This document shows positions 40,555-50,570 of a stretch of DNA of 64,000 bases, one piece after another. This stretch comes from Ianthella basta (lineage: Eukaryota > Porifera > Demospongiae > Verongiida > Ianthellidae), in assembly GCA_964019415.1 (NCBI GenBank), contig OZ025870.1, forward strand, positions 8,948,415 through 9,012,414, in the 5' to 3' direction. Positions within the stretch are counted from its first letter, which is position 1; the number at the start of each line of letters is the position of its first letter. A program made the translations under genes and the position numbers. The notes beneath the pieces are model-generated. The model saw only the letters and a program-made list of their open reading frames with translations. It searched no databases and was not told the DNA's origin.

Positions 40555-40813
40555 TAGATAGTGATATCGAACTTCCAGGGCTCCTTCTCGGTCCATGAAG
40601 TTGGGGCAATGTCGATCGCAATTTTTGGCGAAAGCCCAGACAATTGGCGATTGTGGTGGGCGGATACGGATCTCCGTCTGCTCTCCTAGCCTCCACTACA
40701 AAACGAGCAAGCCACAGATTCAGCAGCAGGGCGCTCGAGGAGGCCTGAGGGTACCTTTCGCTGCGGCGCTTGTTACGTTCTTCCCGCCACTTGTCCAGAG
40801 CGCGAGCTGCTCA
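40555..40813 (-). pseudogene. Second Crypton-like domain fragment
   Basis: On the minus strand, after a stop at about 40,811-40,813: ALDKWREERNKRRSERYPQA, then LLLNLWLARFVVEARRADGD and PYPPTTIANCL. The run FVVEARR-x-DG-x-PYPPTT is characteristic of the same Crypton-derived/DUF3504-type proteins as the fragment at 2.5 kb, and is a better match. After a frameshift, NFMDREGALEVRY continues the family pattern. No catalytic tyrosine-recombinase part is present. Confidence 0.6.
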
Positions 40814-40995
40814 GTTGGTCGCTCTCACTGTGGTCGGCGGAACGTAGCAGTTACAAATCTCAGACATCTTGCCTGGCGACACTGGAGGGGCGAAGCGTGT
40901 CGTCGGCTGTTCTGGAAGCTGTAGATTTCTTTTCCTTCTTCGAAATCCGGGCCCGAATCATCACGCGAATGTTGTCTATATGGGATAGGCTACAA

Positions 40996-41082
40996 ATAGG
41001 TTAAACCCTAGCTTCTTCCGGTGTTACAGGATATCACCTCGGTGAATTCCTGTAACACCTAAGAAGCTAGGGTTTAACCTAT
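40996..41082. repeat. Hairpin with about 35-bp arms
   Basis: ATAGGTTAAACCCTAGCTTC at 40,996 pairs with the complement ending at 41,082. CCGG against CCTA forms a small internal mismatch, and the loop is about 16 nt. Confidence 0.8.
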
Positions 41083-41099
41083 ACTTAACTACGTACCAA

Positions 41100-41290
41100 A
41101 GATGGTAAACTATTGCGCAAACGCGACAAATTATTCTAAAAACTATTGTGCAATGCAACGAACGTACCATATAAGGTAAATTATTGCGCAGCCGCGACGT
41201 ACCAAAAATATTGCGCAACCGCGATGTACCAAAAACTATTGCACAACCGCAACGTACCAAAAAGTATTGTGCAGCCGCAACATACCAAAA
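41100..41290. repeat. Tandem repeat of about 25 bp
   Basis: Repeats built on ATTGCGCAACCGCGA.GTACC and AAAAACT, about five good copies from 41,170 and weaker ones before. Confidence 0.8.
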
Positions 41291-41374
41291 CTTCCGGTTT
41301 TCGCACCACCCAGATGAGAGGGGCTTCGCTTCGCTCGCCCCAATTATATACTGCTATTAACCGACCTCTCAACA

Positions 41375-41690
41375 ATCTCGAGCAAGTCACATTCATGACT
41401 TAGCCTTCCCCATTAATCTTCGCTCTTGTTGAAACCACAAGTGTTTCACTGGTGGTGGATACAAGAGTAGCTAGTCATCCTGCATTCCATTAGTATGCCA
41501 CATTGATGAGCATTTGTAGGATGACTAGGGGGGGAAGGCGATCACTGGTTGCCATCAATAGGGCTCTGGCACCCAGCCTCCTGAGATACTTCGGTGTAGA
41601 AGGCTGGTAAGCATAATATCCAGTGATTAGCCCTTGTTCAACCTAGCCCGGCCTGGCTGTTGCAGTGGCTTACTGCACTGAACCGACCTC
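41375..41690 (-). repeat. Inverted copy of the 360-bp repeat
   Basis: The reverse complement of the 39.35-39.73 kb unit, sharing GTTGCCATCAATAGGGCT, CTTCGGTGTAGAAGGCTG and CTTGTTGAAACCACAA. Together the pair flanks about 1.6 kb. Confidence 0.75.
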
Positions 41691-41699
41691 TCATATCGA

Positions 41700-41908
41700 C
41701 CTCTCATATATGTAGGGATGGTGGTGGTTGCTTGTATGCTGTAATACAAAGGAAAGTCGCGCTACTCCTGAACAGGAGAATCGGCACAAGAAACCGCCTA
41801 CAAGGAAGTTAGGCAGTACAGTATGCAGAGCTAACCTTGCTTCCACGCGCACGTGCGCCGTTGTGTAGAAAGCGTCGATTTCTTCTGCCATGTTTTGTCT
41901 TCTTCTTA
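41700..41908. repeat. Repeat family 'GTAGGGATGG', copy 2
   Basis: Tandem with the next copy. Contains GCTGTAATACAAA and GCGCTACTCCTGAACAG. Confidence 0.7.
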
Positions 41909-42148
41909 TCAGACAGCACGGTAGTGCTATCTATGCAGGATGGTGTTGTTGTTTGTATGCTGTAATACAAACAAAAAGTAGCGCTACTCCTGAACAGAAG
42001 TAACAGCTGGCGAAAGAAACAGTCAATGAAGAAGGGAGGCTGTACAGTAATCAGAGCCAACCTTACTTCCAAGCGCAAACAGGCCGTTGGGTAGAAAGCG
42101 CCGTCGTCATTTTCCGTGTTTTGTCTTCTTCTTCATCTTCTTCTCCAT
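41909..42148. repeat. Repeat family 'GTAGGGATGG', copy 3
   Basis: Begins with a small hairpin AGACAGCACGGTAGTGCTATCT, split here as AGACAGCA and TGCTATCT arms. It is followed by the same blocks as copy 2. It also marks the start of segmental-duplication copy 2. Confidence 0.7.
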
Positions 42149-42293
42149 CAGCTGTAGCTCCCGAACGACAGGAAGTGAGACAACAATTCATTCACAGTTC
42201 CTCTCGCCCCCCTTCCTGGCCAGTGCCTTTTGTAGGTTAGAGAGTGCTGCAACGTAGTATGGCATGTGACGACTCTCCGGTCTACGGTGCACA

Positions 42294-43047
42294 CAGGGGG
42301 GGGGAGGGTCAGACAAGGTCCTGGGATTGCGCAATACCAGCACCTCAATAATTGCATTCCTGACATTCCAATCGCATTTCCATATGTTAGCGGACTGTGC
42401 TCCAAGGCTGAATGTGCATACCCTGAGCCATGGCAGGGCCTTGTACTGCATTTGCGCCCCTGGTATGACACGTACGTACGTAGCCAAGGAGCCATACGGT
42501 GGATTGAGCGTAATTGTCTGACTGCTTTCACGATTAATTTTGCAAGTTATCGCAGCGTTTCATGAGGATTGCCAGCACGCTTAAGCCATTTCTAGCATCC
42601 CTGCTATCGAATGTGACAAATCGTGTACAGAACCAAGACGATTGCAAGGACGTGGCTGCCGATTGCACTCCCATTGCAGAAGCAGTCAACCTATCAGTCT
42701 TGTAGTCCTAAAGTGATCAATGAGGACTCGCTACCAGCTTCTAAGGAGTCACTTCCACAGGAGCACTTGCTCAGTACTCCAGATTAGGCTCCATCTGACT
42801 CGTAGCCAGCATCAGCGAACACTTGTACACCGGTGTTGGAAAATGCTCGCAAAACCTACCTAGATGCTAGGGAAGGGTCTATTTTCTGATAGCCCTTGTC
42901 CAACTGTGTGCTCAGAAGCAAAAACACAAGCGATGCGACGTGTTTCTCGAAATATGTCTGCTCTTAGCTAGTATAGGTAAAATACACAGTAAAGAGCAGC
43001 CGCGTCGGCCATTTTGCAAACACACGTGACCTTGACCGACCCCCCTG
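42294..43047. mobile_element. hAT-like non-autonomous element (754 bp)
   Basis: The element starts CAGGGGGG and ends CCCCCCTG, flanked by GGTGCACA and GGTGTGCA. The uninterrupted sequence in duplication copy 1 reads GGTGTACATAG. An 8-bp target duplication with CAGGG ends is typical of hAT transposons. Interior frames encode nothing recognisable. Confidence 0.6.
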
Positions 43048-43776
43048 CGGTGTGCATAGCTATATATATATATGGGTCACCATTTTCCCGTGACGTAATT
43101 GGCAACCGGTTGCAACCAGCCTGCATTGTTTGTTTCTCCGGCTGCCTAATCCTTTCAGTTGCGTTTCAATCATTAGTTTTCACTTATTGTGCGATTGCTT
43201 CCAGCCGCCATTTCCACGTTCGTTTGGCGGTGCAGAGCTAGCTGTCACTTCCGGATCCGCTCCACAAGCATTCAAGGGTGTAGGTATAGTGCAGCTCTTT
43301 GTATGCATGTAGGGGCTGCCTGTGGTGTGGGTATATACATAGCTATAGCCAATATCCCTCCACACAGTGAGTCAGAGTGGCAGCGAAATATGACTGGGTT
43401 GTGGGTGACCAAGCTAGTCTTGCCTATCGCCAGGATTTCCTGGATCAAGAAATTTTGGGGGGCTACAGCCCCCTAGTCCCCTGCTCTGCCATCCTAGCCT
43501 TATCACAGCTAGCTAACTCTGCAACATGATATCCAAACAGAAGTAATGCATCACGCACCCACCCATCACAGCCTACCCTAGGTTGCCCACCCAGCCAAAT
43601 CCCACATTGTACCACACACATGCACGTTGCCATGCATTCGGGGCACATTGATTCCTTTGTTGCCACTGCTGTTTGTAAAGTTTTTCAAGTAGACCAGCTG
43701 TTGCCAATCTGAAATTTGCATTTCATAAAAAGTTGAGAAATAAGGGTGTGTAAAATGTTTCCTCCAAAAACAAGGG

Positions 43777-43956
43777 CAGATGTAGGAATGGTGCAGTGTG
43801 TCTCTGAAGGGCATGGCAAACCACCTGGCAGAAAACCGTAGGAACAAGGAGGAGGGCCTGTGCATGCAAAGAGGGGGACCAGCCTGTCCACGCAAAACCC
43901 ATGCAGGTCATTAGCATTCACTGACTTTGAATACATTTGCACCATCCCTACATCTG
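43777..43956. mobile_element. MITE, copy 3 (180 bp)
   Basis: CAGATGTAGGAATGGTGCA to TGCACCATCCCTACATCTG. Equivalent in position to copy 1 within the segmental duplication. Confidence 0.75.
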
Positions 43957-44598
43957 GCAACATTTTGCTGCGCTTGCGGTCTTGCTATCATCCCCAATTT
44001 CTCCACCTGCATATTGTTATGCAATTGTGAGTGTGTAATAACAAGCTAAAGGGCTGCTACATGCAGGTGATTAAGATTGCATGCCTATTCCAGCTATATG
44101 TATCTTCCCATGTACACATCACCAAGCTGCATATATACACCCATGTACAGGACTAAAGCACTGATAAGGACAGGCTGTACAGCTACATAGCAATTGCGGA
44201 GTCTGGTACACCCTTTGCGCATGAATATGTACAGGTGTGTTCTGATATACTGCAAGACACTAGCTACCTGGATAAATTTATATGAAGGTTGAACTTCACA
44301 AATGTTGGCAGTGAAGTGTACACTGTTTGTGCTGGCCTAGAGCTAAACAGTGTGGGCATGAAAGTGGGTGTGGTGGTTTGCAGACAGCGATGTAGTGAAC
44401 ACCTATGGTAAGTATTGCCACTGCAGTTGAGTTTATTGATTTGCTGGGGTCTCGTGGCATAGCAAGATGGCTACATAAGAGATGAATTAACCCAAAGAAT
44501 ATGGAGCCTGCAATCTATACTTATGGGCCTGTTGGAAGGTGTTTCTATACTTCTTGCTCAGCTTGTTTCGTGGCCTCTTTCGACCAGTCAGTAGCAGA

Positions 44599-45079
44599 AT
44601 GCCAGCGCATGACCACTGCTATGTGTCGAACTGCAGCAATAGTCGTCAAGTGTCCCGACTTGTCCTTTCATGGCTTTCCAGTGAATGAAGACCTGAGGAA
44701 ACGTTGGCTCGTGGCTATTAGGCCTGATGTAGGACAGCACTTCGAAATCACTTCGTCTACAGTTGTCTGTGGCACTCATTTCACTGCTGCCTATTTTTCC
44801 ACTGGCTCGCGACAAGGAAGTGGTGGGATCAAGTTAAAAACACATCGCCTGAATTGCGAGGCAGTACCGTCCGTATTTGCTTGGAGAGCCACAGTCAAGA
44901 CTCGTCCCACACTGTGGGAGAGAAGTTTGTCGGGTGTTGCAGCTAAGGTGAGAGTGGCTACGTGTGCAACAGAGGTCAAATTGGAGCGAGCTAGGAAGGA
45001 TTTGGAGTGGGCCAGAGAGGAAACTGCGTACCTAAGAACACAGGTGTTACAATTCAAAAACCTGCATGGTGGAAGCTGA
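44599..45079 (+). pseudogene. THAP-domain gene, frameshifted
   Basis: THAP is a C2CH zinc-finger DNA-binding domain found in P-element-type transposases and host regulators. ATG at 44,599 gives MPAHDHCYVSNCSNS, the normal THAP start with the first Cys pair. After about 44,645 the reading shifts one frame to CPDLSFHGFPVNEDLRKRWL, then STVVCGTHF with the last Cys and His. A basic and coiled-coil-like tail (KLERARKDLEWAREE) runs to the stop at 45,079. The one-base frame change is the only obvious damage; an assembly error is possible. No transposase catalytic region follows, and the gene is bracketed by repeat copies. Confidence 0.7.
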
Positions 45080-45124
45080 CAAGGCTCATCTGGCATCAGG
45101 CAAGAAAGGTGAGCATTTATGTGG

Positions 45125-45365
45125 CATACTATCAGACAGCACGGTAGTGCTGTCTATGTAGGGATGGCAGTAGTGTTTGTATGCTGTAATACAAACGAAA
45201 AGTAGCGTTACTCCTGAATAGGGCCAAAAACTGGCAAAAGGAAGCTTACCATGAGGAAGCAGGGACTGAACAGTGCACATAACTAACCTTACGTTCCAGC
45301 GAAGGTCCACCTACACGTAAATAGCGCCCTCGACATTTCCCGCATTTCGTCTTCTTCTTCCTCTT
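45125..45365. repeat. Repeat family 'GTAGGGATGG', copy 4
   Basis: Starts with the AGACAGCA/TGCTGTCT hairpin, then the family blocks. Ends where the next inverted-repeat element begins. Confidence 0.7.
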
Positions 45366-45615
45366 TGACACAGGGTAGTTATAACATGAAACCTCCACTT
45401 TGGGTGAAAGGTGTAGATAACCACTAAATTTTGCTCGTTAGCACATTTTGAGGAAGAAGTATGTGATGTCATCAGTGACATCACCAGTGATGTCATATGA
45501 TGTCATCATGTACATACACCAACCTCACACAATCACTGAAACAGCAGAGCTACCCACATTCACATTTTGCAGTAGCAGTATTACAGGAAAGGAAGAAGGA
45601 TGAGAAGAAGACTAG

Positions 45616-45705
45616 CACTCAGTTAGAGTGCTTATACACAGACCAGCACTCCACTAGAGTGCTTACACAGCAGACAAGCACTTGGCTACAGTGCTCACAC
45701 AACAG
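45616..45705. repeat. Three-copy tandem repeat, about 36 bp
   Basis: Copies of AGCACTC.ACTAGAGTGCTTA with ACACAGCAGAC-like linkers. AGCACT and AGTGCT within each copy are inverted. Confidence 0.75.
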
Positions 45706-45774
45706 TCTTTGCCTAATGAAGGTATCCTCTGTATTCCAGTTTTTATCTACAGCAATTATCGAGTTGGTACTAAG

Positions 45775-46060
45775 TACGCGTGGAGCGAGACAGCGTGTGG
45801 AATGAGAAAACGTTTGTAGAGTGAAGGAGCGCGTCGAATGAGACTGCGTGTTGAGTTACGTACTAAGCGCGTAGAGTGAGACAGCGCGTGGAGAGAGGCC
45901 GCGCGTAGTCAGGCGTATCCGTTAGGCAGGGCGTGGAGTGAGACAGCGCGTGGAGAGAGGCCATGTGCAGACTGAGGCTGCGTGTGGAGTTGGGCAGCGC
46001 GTGGAGTGAGACAGAGCGTGGATTGAGGCTGTGCGATGAGTTAGGGAGCGTGTAGTGCGG
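45775..46060. repeat. GC-rich minisatellite
   Basis: Degenerate repeats of GCGTGGAGTGAGACAGCGC and GTGGAGAGAGGCC, about 20 bp each. Confidence 0.75.
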
Positions 46061-46535
46061 CACACATGGATGCACCCCAACGTACCTTCACTAAATCATA
46101 CTCTTCCAGTTCTGTGGGCCTGACAACAATAACAGATACTGTCCTCGATCTGCTGCACTTCGGTTGACGAGCCGCGTCCTGACATCCCCTTAACACATTG
46201 CTATTCGATAACTTATAGTGACGTTTGTTGACGTCATCACAATGGCCGGCTTGTTCCTCAGGGAATTTTGTATAAAAAAAAGGCATACCTAGAGCTCCTT
46301 CTCGGTGAGTGTGCTGCGCATCATCGTGTTTAGTAGTAAATGTACCTTCATATTCGACTGAGAACAGAAGTGTACCGTAGTCTGTTTCAGAGAAAATTGC
46401 ATTCGAACGTGTGAATTGTGGCAAAATTTCTACCGAAAAGGTGTTTTTCTTTATATCCTCTGCAAACAGACGCGTATATCCCCAGTTCTCAGTCAATTCT
46501 GAAGCTTTACATTCCCCTACACCTAACCAGCGCAA
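46041..46535 (-). other. 164-codon open frame inside the DNA transposon
   Basis: Minus-strand frame from Met at 46,535. I do not recognise it. Motifs such as SVEYEGTFTTKHDD and MPFFYTKFPEEQAG are not diagnostic, and it overlaps the minisatellite at its C-terminal end. It may be a remnant of the element's own protein or chance. Confidence 0.25.
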
Positions 46536-46794
46536 CTACGCGTGTTTCAGGCGTCGTCTAGATATGCCGGTTTTGCTCTGAATGTCGGCGAGTATACCAT
46601 TTTCAACACTATCAAACATCGTCATCCAAGCTTTTGCCGGTGCGCTGATCGACTTTTCCGATAAAGCTAAGATCATACTTTATTATCTTGCCAATCTTTA
46701 TCCTTAGAGTCATTCAGAGAGCGAAAATATAACGTTTCAAAAAGGTGCAAAGTTAGCGGCTATCTTAGCGGTTTCATGTTATAACTACCCTGTG

Positions 46795-47779
46795 GACAGC
46801 CGTAGCGCATGAACCAGAGGTACTTCTTGCACCATATTGCATCATGTTTGGCTGGCTGCATTCCTTTGTAGGTTAGATTGCATGTAGGGACCTTGGTTAA
46901 TGGTGTAACAGCCTTTACTTGTTTCTGTCCTTTTTATGCCATCTCTACATCCTTACCATTTTTGTAGAAAATTTATAATTTTTCTAGTTAGCTATAATAT
47001 TTGTGTAGTAGCAATATGATTGACACTATAATAATTTTGTGAATTGTGCATTGTAAATGGTACGGTGTCAAGTGTTCACGAGCAACTTAATATTGTGATT
47101 GCTATTGCTTGCACACTGCCTCTGACTACAATCATTGGGTCACCATGGCAACCTATAGCAACACTCTTAAGAAATCTCATAGTAAATGCTGATGCATTAA
47201 TTACCAGTGACTAATCTTATTATAATGGAACTAGGCCAATTTTTTGTCCTCACTAATCTCTGGAACCGTGCAGAGGGTTTGCAGAAAACACGGTCCTAAT
47301 GTGAAAGCTAGAGGGAAGACCCCACAGCGTCTGCCCAGCAGTGGCGGCTACAGGGTCCCTGAACAACCCGGGCATGGCTATAGCTAGGCTAGTCCACCTT
47401 GTAAAGCATGCATGTGTACACCCCTATGCACAAGATCCCTGGTTATCATTTACACGGATTAGTACTGGAATCAGTATAATAATTATTATAGTAGTGAAGT
47501 GTAACATGAACTTTGACCTTGATGTCATCTATGATGTCATAAGTCTAGATTGGAAAATGATGCCCTATGGGAAACGGTTCAACATCTTTCTGATTACAAA
47601 CCAACAGGATGAAATAATGTAAGTGTAAGACAGGTAGTCTAGACTATTTATTAGTTACTGCGTACCCTGTACCTTACTTGCCCAGGCAAAAGAGGTAACT
47701 GGAGACATTATAGCTAGCTAGTTATAAAGCTAAACAAATTTACAAGGTCCTACAGGTATAGCCCGGGCATTGCCCGGAC
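46795..47779. other. Unassigned region
   Basis: No gene recognised. A short GC palindrome built on GCCCGGGCAT lies at about 47,761-47,788. The frame at 47,341-47,622 appears to be chance. Confidence 0.4.
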
Positions 47780-48776
47780 ATGCCCGGGCCTGCAGCCGCC
47801 TCTGCTGCCCAGCCACAGTTCGAGGCATCTCGTGAGATAACAACACCTTTAGTGCAATCAATCCTGGAGCAAAGAACATTTTTTGAAGACGATCCGACTA
47901 CTCATCACCACCAAGGTGTCGGTATGGCAAAAAGAACGAAGGAAGAGCAACTGAAGAAAGACTTTGAAACAATTCGAAGAGATCTCGAGCCATCAAAGCA
48001 AAGGTTGATTGACTGTGCATCGGAACCTGGAGCATCTGCATGGCTGACTGTCATCCCGAAAGAAGAGCACAGTTTCTGTCTATCTAAGGGGTCTTTTCGT
48101 GATTCCCTCTGCCTTCATTATGGATGGCCCATTCCAAATGTGAATGACAAATGTGCGTGTGCCTCTAACTTCTCTACTGATCATGCAATGATCTGCAGGA
48201 AAGGTGGCATAATGAAATACGTGATCTGACAGCCAAACTACTGCGAGAGACGTCACCCAATGTCTCAGTGCAGCCCCATTTGCAACCACTACATGACGAG
48301 ACGTTCCAACACAAATCAGACAACAGAGAAGATGAAGCCAGATTGGATGTGAGAGCCAGCAATTTTTGGTGCCAAGGACAAGAGGCCTTCTTTGATGTCA
48401 GGGTTTTCTACCTAATAGCCCATTCCTATTGCCACAATGTGCATGTTCCTACTGCCACAAGGACCTGGTGCAGCTGTACAGATTGCATGAAATGGAGAAG
48501 AAGAGGGAGTACTCACAACGTGTCCATGAAGTAGAACCGCTGGTAATGTCTTCAACTGGTGGAATGGCCAGAGAAAGTACAATCTTCTTTAAGAGAATCG
48601 CAGACATCCTTGCTCGCAAGAAGTACATGCCCTATTTCCAAATTCTACATTTGATCAGATGCCATGTTTCATTTGCACCGCTACAATCCGCAGTCATGGC
48701 CATCAGAGGTTCACGATCTACCACAGCAATCTCCCATGCGACTACAACCGTGCCTTTGTTGAGGGCCGGCTGTGAT
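47780..48776 (+). pseudogene. Retroelement polyprotein C-terminal fragment in three frames
   Basis: The sequence reads through three frames. First: SEPGASAWLTVIPKEEHSFC, FRDSLCLHYGWPIPN, CACASNFSTDHAMICRKGG. Then WHNEIRDLTAKLLRET, LQPLHDETFQHKSDNREDEA, RLDVRASNFW and EAFFDVRVF. Then REYSQRVHEVE and STGGMARESTIFFKRIA. I know this order from the C-terminal part of widespread invertebrate retroelement proteins annotated as reverse-transcriptase-related. The RLDV/FFDVRVF pattern suggests a PD-(D/E)XK-type nuclease fold (inference). No RT domain lies upstream. Two frameshifts make it a pseudogene. Confidence 0.6.
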
Positions 48777-49408
48777 TGACCCATATATTCTGCATGTATG
48801 TGTGTTTTTGTTCCCTAATCATGATCTGTATCACTTCCTATTGGTTTATTATTCAAGCATGCTGTTTAAAAACTGTATCAGGCAGTGCGCATGTGTGCCT
48901 ATGTATTACCATTTATATATTGCGATTCAAGTCTGCCCCGCTATCTGGAGGGTGTCTTCGGCTGGGTTTTCCTGCGAAAACGTGCGAAATGAAGGTTTTG
49001 CGCCAACTCGCCATACGTTATTATAGGACGCCATTTTTGTTTTACAGAGGAAAGCGAAGTAGATTACGGAATTCACAGCTAATTCCTTTGTTACAAAACA
49101 CCTCCTCGGGAGATGGTGCGACGGCTTCTTTGCTGTCGTTTTAACACAATGTAGAAGGCTGTGGGCGACATAAGCTATATAGCGTATAGCACCGTATTAC
49201 GTGAGTGAAAGCGGCTCAATGGCGAAAGGATGCACAAGTTATGAGGGTTTTAGGCTTGCGCAATGATCTCATGACGTCATCATAATACTTTCCTTCCAAA
49301 CAAAGCCATTTGCAACCGTTGCAGTGTGCATATGCCGAACATAAGGGCTACACCAGACTAACCAAGACGTCAAGACATTCGGGGATGCATGAGAGCTCTT
49401 AGGAACCA
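48777..49408. other. Unassigned region
   Basis: No gene recognised on either strand. Confidence 0.4.
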
Positions 49409-49456
49409 ATGACAATGGTCAGAACTCCAAGACCATCACTCAACCTTCACCCACAG

Positions 49457-49572
49457 GAGTCAGCACCAAGGGAAAAGCAGGAGCCAGCTCGAGGGGAGTC
49501 AGCTCAAAGGACCAACCAGGAGTCAACTCAAGAAGACAACCAGGAATCAGCTCAAAGGGGCCATCATGAATC
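49457..49572 (+). repeat. 24-bp tandem repeat
   Basis: About five copies of GAGTCAGCTCAAAGGACCAA followed by CCAG. In one frame it encodes an ES(A/T)QR.NQ-like eight-residue repeat within an 86-codon frame; there is no other sign of a gene. Confidence 0.7.
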
Positions 49573-49774
49573 AGTTCTGTTTAATTTGGAGGGCAATACA
49601 AGACGCTTGACCTTGCAGAAGGCGATTTGTGGTGGACGAGGAGTCAGCTGCGTGCAACTCTATAGCTAGCTAACTGCAACTGCAGCGTCTATAGCTATCA
49701 CTCAGTAACCAAGTTTGGAAGTGCTTTATATCAGAAGCACTGGCATCGGAAGCACAATGCATTGGGTGCCGGAG

Positions 49775-49806
49775 CAGAGGAGGGCGCCGAAGGCGCCCTC
49801 TGCTAG
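49775..49806. repeat. GC-rich hairpin
   Basis: AGGGCGCC-GAA-GGCGCCCT with extension to GCAGAGG/CTCTGC. A compact stem in otherwise unassigned DNA (49,573-50,305). Confidence 0.7.
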
Positions 49807-50304
49807 TATAACAAAAAGATGTGGCAGCTGTACTATTGCTCTCAAAGACTCACTATATGCCACTGTGTTACCACATTGCACATCATGCTCACCTCCATGG
49901 TAGAGAGCAGGCCCTTCAGTAGTAGGCTTGGGGTCATTGCTAGAGGTGGGCCTGGGGTCAGCTGGCAGTGATCGAAACTCTCTCACGTGTATATACCCAC
50001 TGCAATCAATGCAGTAATGCACCAACTGTAGTACCAACTGTGACATTATGTACTGCTTGGCAATGCACAACATCAGTACTACATGTGCACACTGATCAGA
50101 TGTGCCTGCTACATGCATCTGAGGCTGACTCACTGGCTGGACAAACCCTTTCAGCAGTAGGCCCAGGGTCAAAGGTATAGAAGAAGTAGCATCTGGTATT
50201 GCAGGATCACTGTCTGCACTATCAGCAGTAGGTGGCTGGATGTGAGTAGTCAATCCTCTGGAATGTTGGTTGTACAAAGTACGAAGAGTAGAACTGTTAC
50301 AGCA

Positions 50305-50305
<1 letters not shown>

Positions 50306-50351
<46 letters not shown>
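50306..50351. repeat. GT microsatellite abutting an LTR
   Basis: About 23 GT units running directly into the TGTAACG start of the left LTR. Confidence 0.9.
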
Positions 50352-50354
<3 letters not shown>

Positions 50355-50570
50355 CGTCGCTAACATCAAAATGTCAAACAGCGAGGCTACGACAGCATGC
50401 GATCAACAATGAACTCGCTTTCAGGGAGCAATGATTCAATGAATGACCATGTAAACCACTCTTTTCACCCTACCACGTGAGTACATACATAACACTACAT
50501 AAGAATATGTAATAGTCGTCTAAATATAGAATAGTATACGTACATAAACAGTTCTAGTTCCACTGTTACA
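50350..50570 (-). repeat. 3' LTR of gypsy element 2
   Basis: Begins TGTAACG and ends CTGTTACA on the plus strand, with TG...CA ends. Its inner neighbour is the polypurine tract at 50,571-50,586. Confidence 0.9.

Larger units (their letters stand above)
41909..44524. repeat. Segmental duplication, copy 2
   Basis: The counterpart of 34,577-36,912. It ends just at the start of the THAP gene, so the duplicated block and that gene are adjacent here but not in copy 1. Confidence 0.8.
45369..46794. mobile_element. 1.4-kb DNA transposon with 25-bp perfect inverted ends
   Basis: CACAGGGTAGTTATAACATG then AAACC at the left is the exact reverse complement of 46,770-46,794. The ends begin CAC, as in CACTA and Chapaev-like groups, but I could not confirm a target duplication. 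Inside are a three-unit 36-bp repeat, a long minisatellite and one 164-codon minus-strand frame without recognisable domain. Probably non-autonomous. Confidence 0.75.

Noticed and set aside
49726..50277. 183-codon minus-strand open frame
   Set aside because: No recognisable domain; it runs through a GC palindrome and repeat-rich sequence next to the LTR. Could be chance; not reported as a gene.
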